This document shows, in pieces, positions 62,477-64,000 of a stretch of 64,000 nucleotides of DNA (its first letter is position 1; every line of letters begins with the position of its first letter). The notes beneath the pieces are model-generated. The model did no database searches. It had not been told where the DNA came from and was given only the letters and a program-made list of their open reading frames with translations. Location of the stretch: NCBI RefSeq assembly GCF_001558155.1, contig NZ_LOAS01000007.1, positions 1 through 64,000 of the forward strand, read 5' to 3'. A program made the position numbers and the translations under genes. The DNA comes from Aliiruegeria sabulilitoris (GTDB lineage: Bacteria; Pseudomonadota; Alphaproteobacteria; Rhodobacterales; Rhodobacteraceae).

Positions 62477-63331
62477 ATGAAGTGGCAAGGTCGGCGCGGA
62501 AGCCGCAACATCGAGGACCGACGCGGCAGGCGGGGCGGCGTTTCGACCGCGGGCGGCGTCGGCGGCGTCGGTCTTCTGTTCATCCTGGTGATTGGGTGGT
62601 TTCTCGGAATCGATCCGTCTTTTCTGTTACAGGGCAATGATCGGCCGGCCGATTACGCCACGGGAGCGGCCCCGTCGGCAGAGGAAGAAACCGCAGCTCA
62701 ATTCGTGTCGGTTGTGCTGGCCGACACCGAGGAGGTCTGGGGTAACATCTTCGCGAGCCAGATCGGTGAAACCTACAATCCGCCCATCCTCGTGCTCTTT
62801 TCCGGCGTCACGCAATCTCCCTGCGGCAATGCCTCCGGCGCGACGGGGCCGTTCTACTGCCCGGTCGACCAGAAGGCCTATCTCGACACGGCCTTTTTCG
62901 CCGAGTTGCGCGACCGTTTCGGCGCAAGCGGCGATTTCGCGGCCGCCTATGTCGTCGCGCACGAGATCGCCCACCACGTCCAGAACGAGCTTGGCATCCT
63001 CGGCAAGGCAAACAGCCTGCGCAGCCGGGTCAGCGAAGCCGACAGCAACGCCATCTCGGTACGGATCGAGCTGCAGGCCGACTGCTTGTCCGGCATCTGG
63101 GCCCGCAATGTCGAGGCACAGCTCGGCACGCTGGAGCAGGGCGACATCGCCGAGGCGCTGAACGCAGCCAGGCAGATCGGCGATGACAGGTTGCAGCGCC
63201 AGGCTGGCAGGGTCCCGCAGCCGCACACGTTCACCCATGGCAGTTCCGAACAACGGCAGAGGTGGTTCGCGACCGGTTTCAAATCCGGCAATATCGAGGT
63301 GTGCGACACGTTCGGAACGGATCGGCTCTGA
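62477..63331 (+). CDS. Neutral zinc metallopeptidase (YpfJ family)
   Basis: A 284-residue protein beginning MKWQGRRGSRNIEDRRGRRG, then one membrane helix (GGVGLLFILVIGWFLGI, about 29-45) and a periplasmic domain. The zinc motif HEIAHH is in YVVAHEIAHHVQNELGI, and the third ligand region is ELQADCLSGIWARN. CGNASGATGPFYCPVDQKAY is typical of the family. The ATG at 62477 has GGGAG 6 nt upstream. Substrate is unknown. Confidence 0.9.
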   Translation: MKWQGRRGSRNIEDRRGRRGGVSTAGGVGGVGLLFILVIGWFLGIDPSFLLQGNDRPADYATGAAPSAEEETAAQFVSVVLADTEEVWGNIFASQIGETYNPPILVLFSGVTQSPCGNASGATGPFYCPVDQKAYLDTAFFAELRDRFGASGDFAAAYVVAHEIAHHVQNELGILGKANSLRSRVSEADSNAISVRIELQADCLSGIWARNVEAQLGTLEQGDIAEALNAARQIGDDRLQRQAGRVPQPHTFTHGSSEQRQRWFATGFKSGNIEVCDTFGTDRL

Positions 63332-63476
63332 CTTCTAGACCTGCACGGACTGCCATGCAGTCAATGCAACTCGGCTTGCAAGCCAATCCCCGGTTGCAAT
63401 TTGCAGCGCTAACACCGCATAGGAAGGCGAAACCGGCCCTTACCACGGCCAGATGCCATGAACGGAGGCGTATCCG
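63332..63476. other. Intergenic region before the flavin monooxygenase gene
   Basis: No gene is seen. It carries a GACTGCCATGCAGTC palindrome (63348-63362) that may be an operator or the end of the peptidase transcript. Confidence 0.35.
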
Positions 63477-64000
63477 ATGACTGTCCTTATTGCCGGAGCC
63501 GGTGTTGCCGGGCTTACCCTTGGTCTCTCCCTTCACCAGGTCGGGGTGCCCTTCCGCATCATCGAAGCCATCGCCGAGCTTCGTCCGCTCGGCTTCGGCA
63601 TCAACCTGCAACCCCATGCCGTGCGCGAGCTCTATGATCTCGGCCTCAAGGACAAGCTTGAGACGATCGGCGTGCAGACCGAACGCACGGCCTATTTCAA
63701 CAACAGGGGCCAGGAGGTCTGGTCCGAGCCGCGCGGCCGCGAGGCTGGATACAAGTTTCCGCAGATCTCGATCCACCGCGGCAGCCTGCAGATGATGCTG
63801 CACGAAACGCTGCTGGAGCGCTGCGGCCCCAAGGCGATCCTTGCCGGCGCCAAGGTGTCCGAATGGTATGAAACCCCGCGCGGGCTGGAGGTCGTCCTGA
63901 CGGATCGCCAGTATGGCTACGAGCTGGACCGGCTCCGCGGCTCGGTGCTGGTCGCCAGCGACGGCGCCCGTTCCTCCATTCGCGAGACGCTCTTTCCCGA
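63477..64000 (+). CDS. FAD-dependent aromatic monooxygenase, 3' end outside the window
   Basis: The first 174 codons of a flavoprotein hydroxylase of the salicylate/p-hydroxybenzoate hydroxylase group. The dinucleotide motif MTVLIAGAGVAGLTLGLSL gives GxGxxG at residues 7-12. GFGINLQPHAVRELYDLGL, ISIHRGSLQMMLHETLL (the conserved Arg region) and VLVASDGARSSIRETLFP (the DG motif) follow. GGAGG precedes the ATG by 7 nt. The substrate cannot be told, since the C-terminal half is missing. Confidence 0.88.
   Translation, partial: MTVLIAGAGVAGLTLGLSLHQVGVPFRIIEAIAELRPLGFGINLQPHAVRELYDLGLKDKLETIGVQTERTAYFNNRGQEVWSEPRGREAGYKFPQISIHRGSLQMMLHETLLERCGPKAILAGAKVSEWYETPRGLEVVLTDRQYGYELDRLRGSVLVASDGARSSIRETLFP

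Overview
The window is about 64 kb of GC-rich chromosome from an alphaproteobacterium, almost certainly of the Rhodobacteraceae (Roseobacter/Paracoccus relatives). The evidence is a soxTRS-VWXYZABCDEF cluster in Paracoccus order, an aglR-bgl-glk / aglEFGAK alpha-glucoside locus as in rhizobia and roseobacters, a DUF1045 gene beside phnM, and an ectoine-hydrolase-like M24 enzyme. No rRNA or tRNA gene was found.

Layout. 1-633 (minus) is the start of a very unusual Tyr/Gly/Trp repeat gene that runs off the left edge. 888-6216 is a phosphonate region: two phnM-type hydrolases and a DUF1045 gene are intact, while phnJ, phnK and phnL survive only as fragments around an intact corA. 6250-9584 holds a small periplasmic protein, a MaoC-phosphotransacetylase fusion and an aldo/keto reductase. 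9917-23086 is the thiosulfate-oxidation (Sox) system: regulator SoxR, transporter SoxT, thiol-redox proteins SoxS/V/W, the periplasmic enzymes SoxXA, YZ, B, CD, the cytochrome SoxE, the flavoprotein SoxF and a DUF302 protein. 23195-25688 is an insertion-sequence graveyard (IS5-type, IS3 fragment, IS427-type fragment, IS481). 25685-30691 is a chemotaxis operon (STAS, cheY, cheA, cheW, cheR, cheY, hypothetical; no cheB or receptor). Its downstream end is visibly AT-richer than the surroundings.

30806-40975 is a sugar locus. AglR, a GH1 glucosidase and glucokinase are read leftwards, and the AglEFG/K ABC importer with the GH13 enzyme AglA rightwards. Palindromic LacI-type operators lie between the two arms. 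Imported alpha-glucosides would be hydrolysed and phosphorylated by the products of the same locus. 41224-44535 has an HpcH/HpaI aldolase, an unknown exported protein and guaB. 44607-54829 pairs an M20 deacetylase and an ectoine-hydrolase-like enzyme with two peptide-type solute-binding proteins, two permeases and a fused double ATPase, probably an uptake-and-degradation unit. 54969-57271 is a choline-sulfatase-type gene flanked on each side by near-identical 40-residue membrane-protein genes. The right end (57572-64000) carries housekeeping genes: lytic transglycosylase, ssb, tex, dsbB, a DedA-like protein, a neutral zinc metallopeptidase and the start of a flavin monooxygenase.

The most novel items are the strictly alternating aromatic repeat protein at the left edge and the paired 40-residue proteins around the sulfatase. 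Next come the C-P lyase relic and an IS481 insertion whose target CTAG supplies stop codons to two convergent genes.
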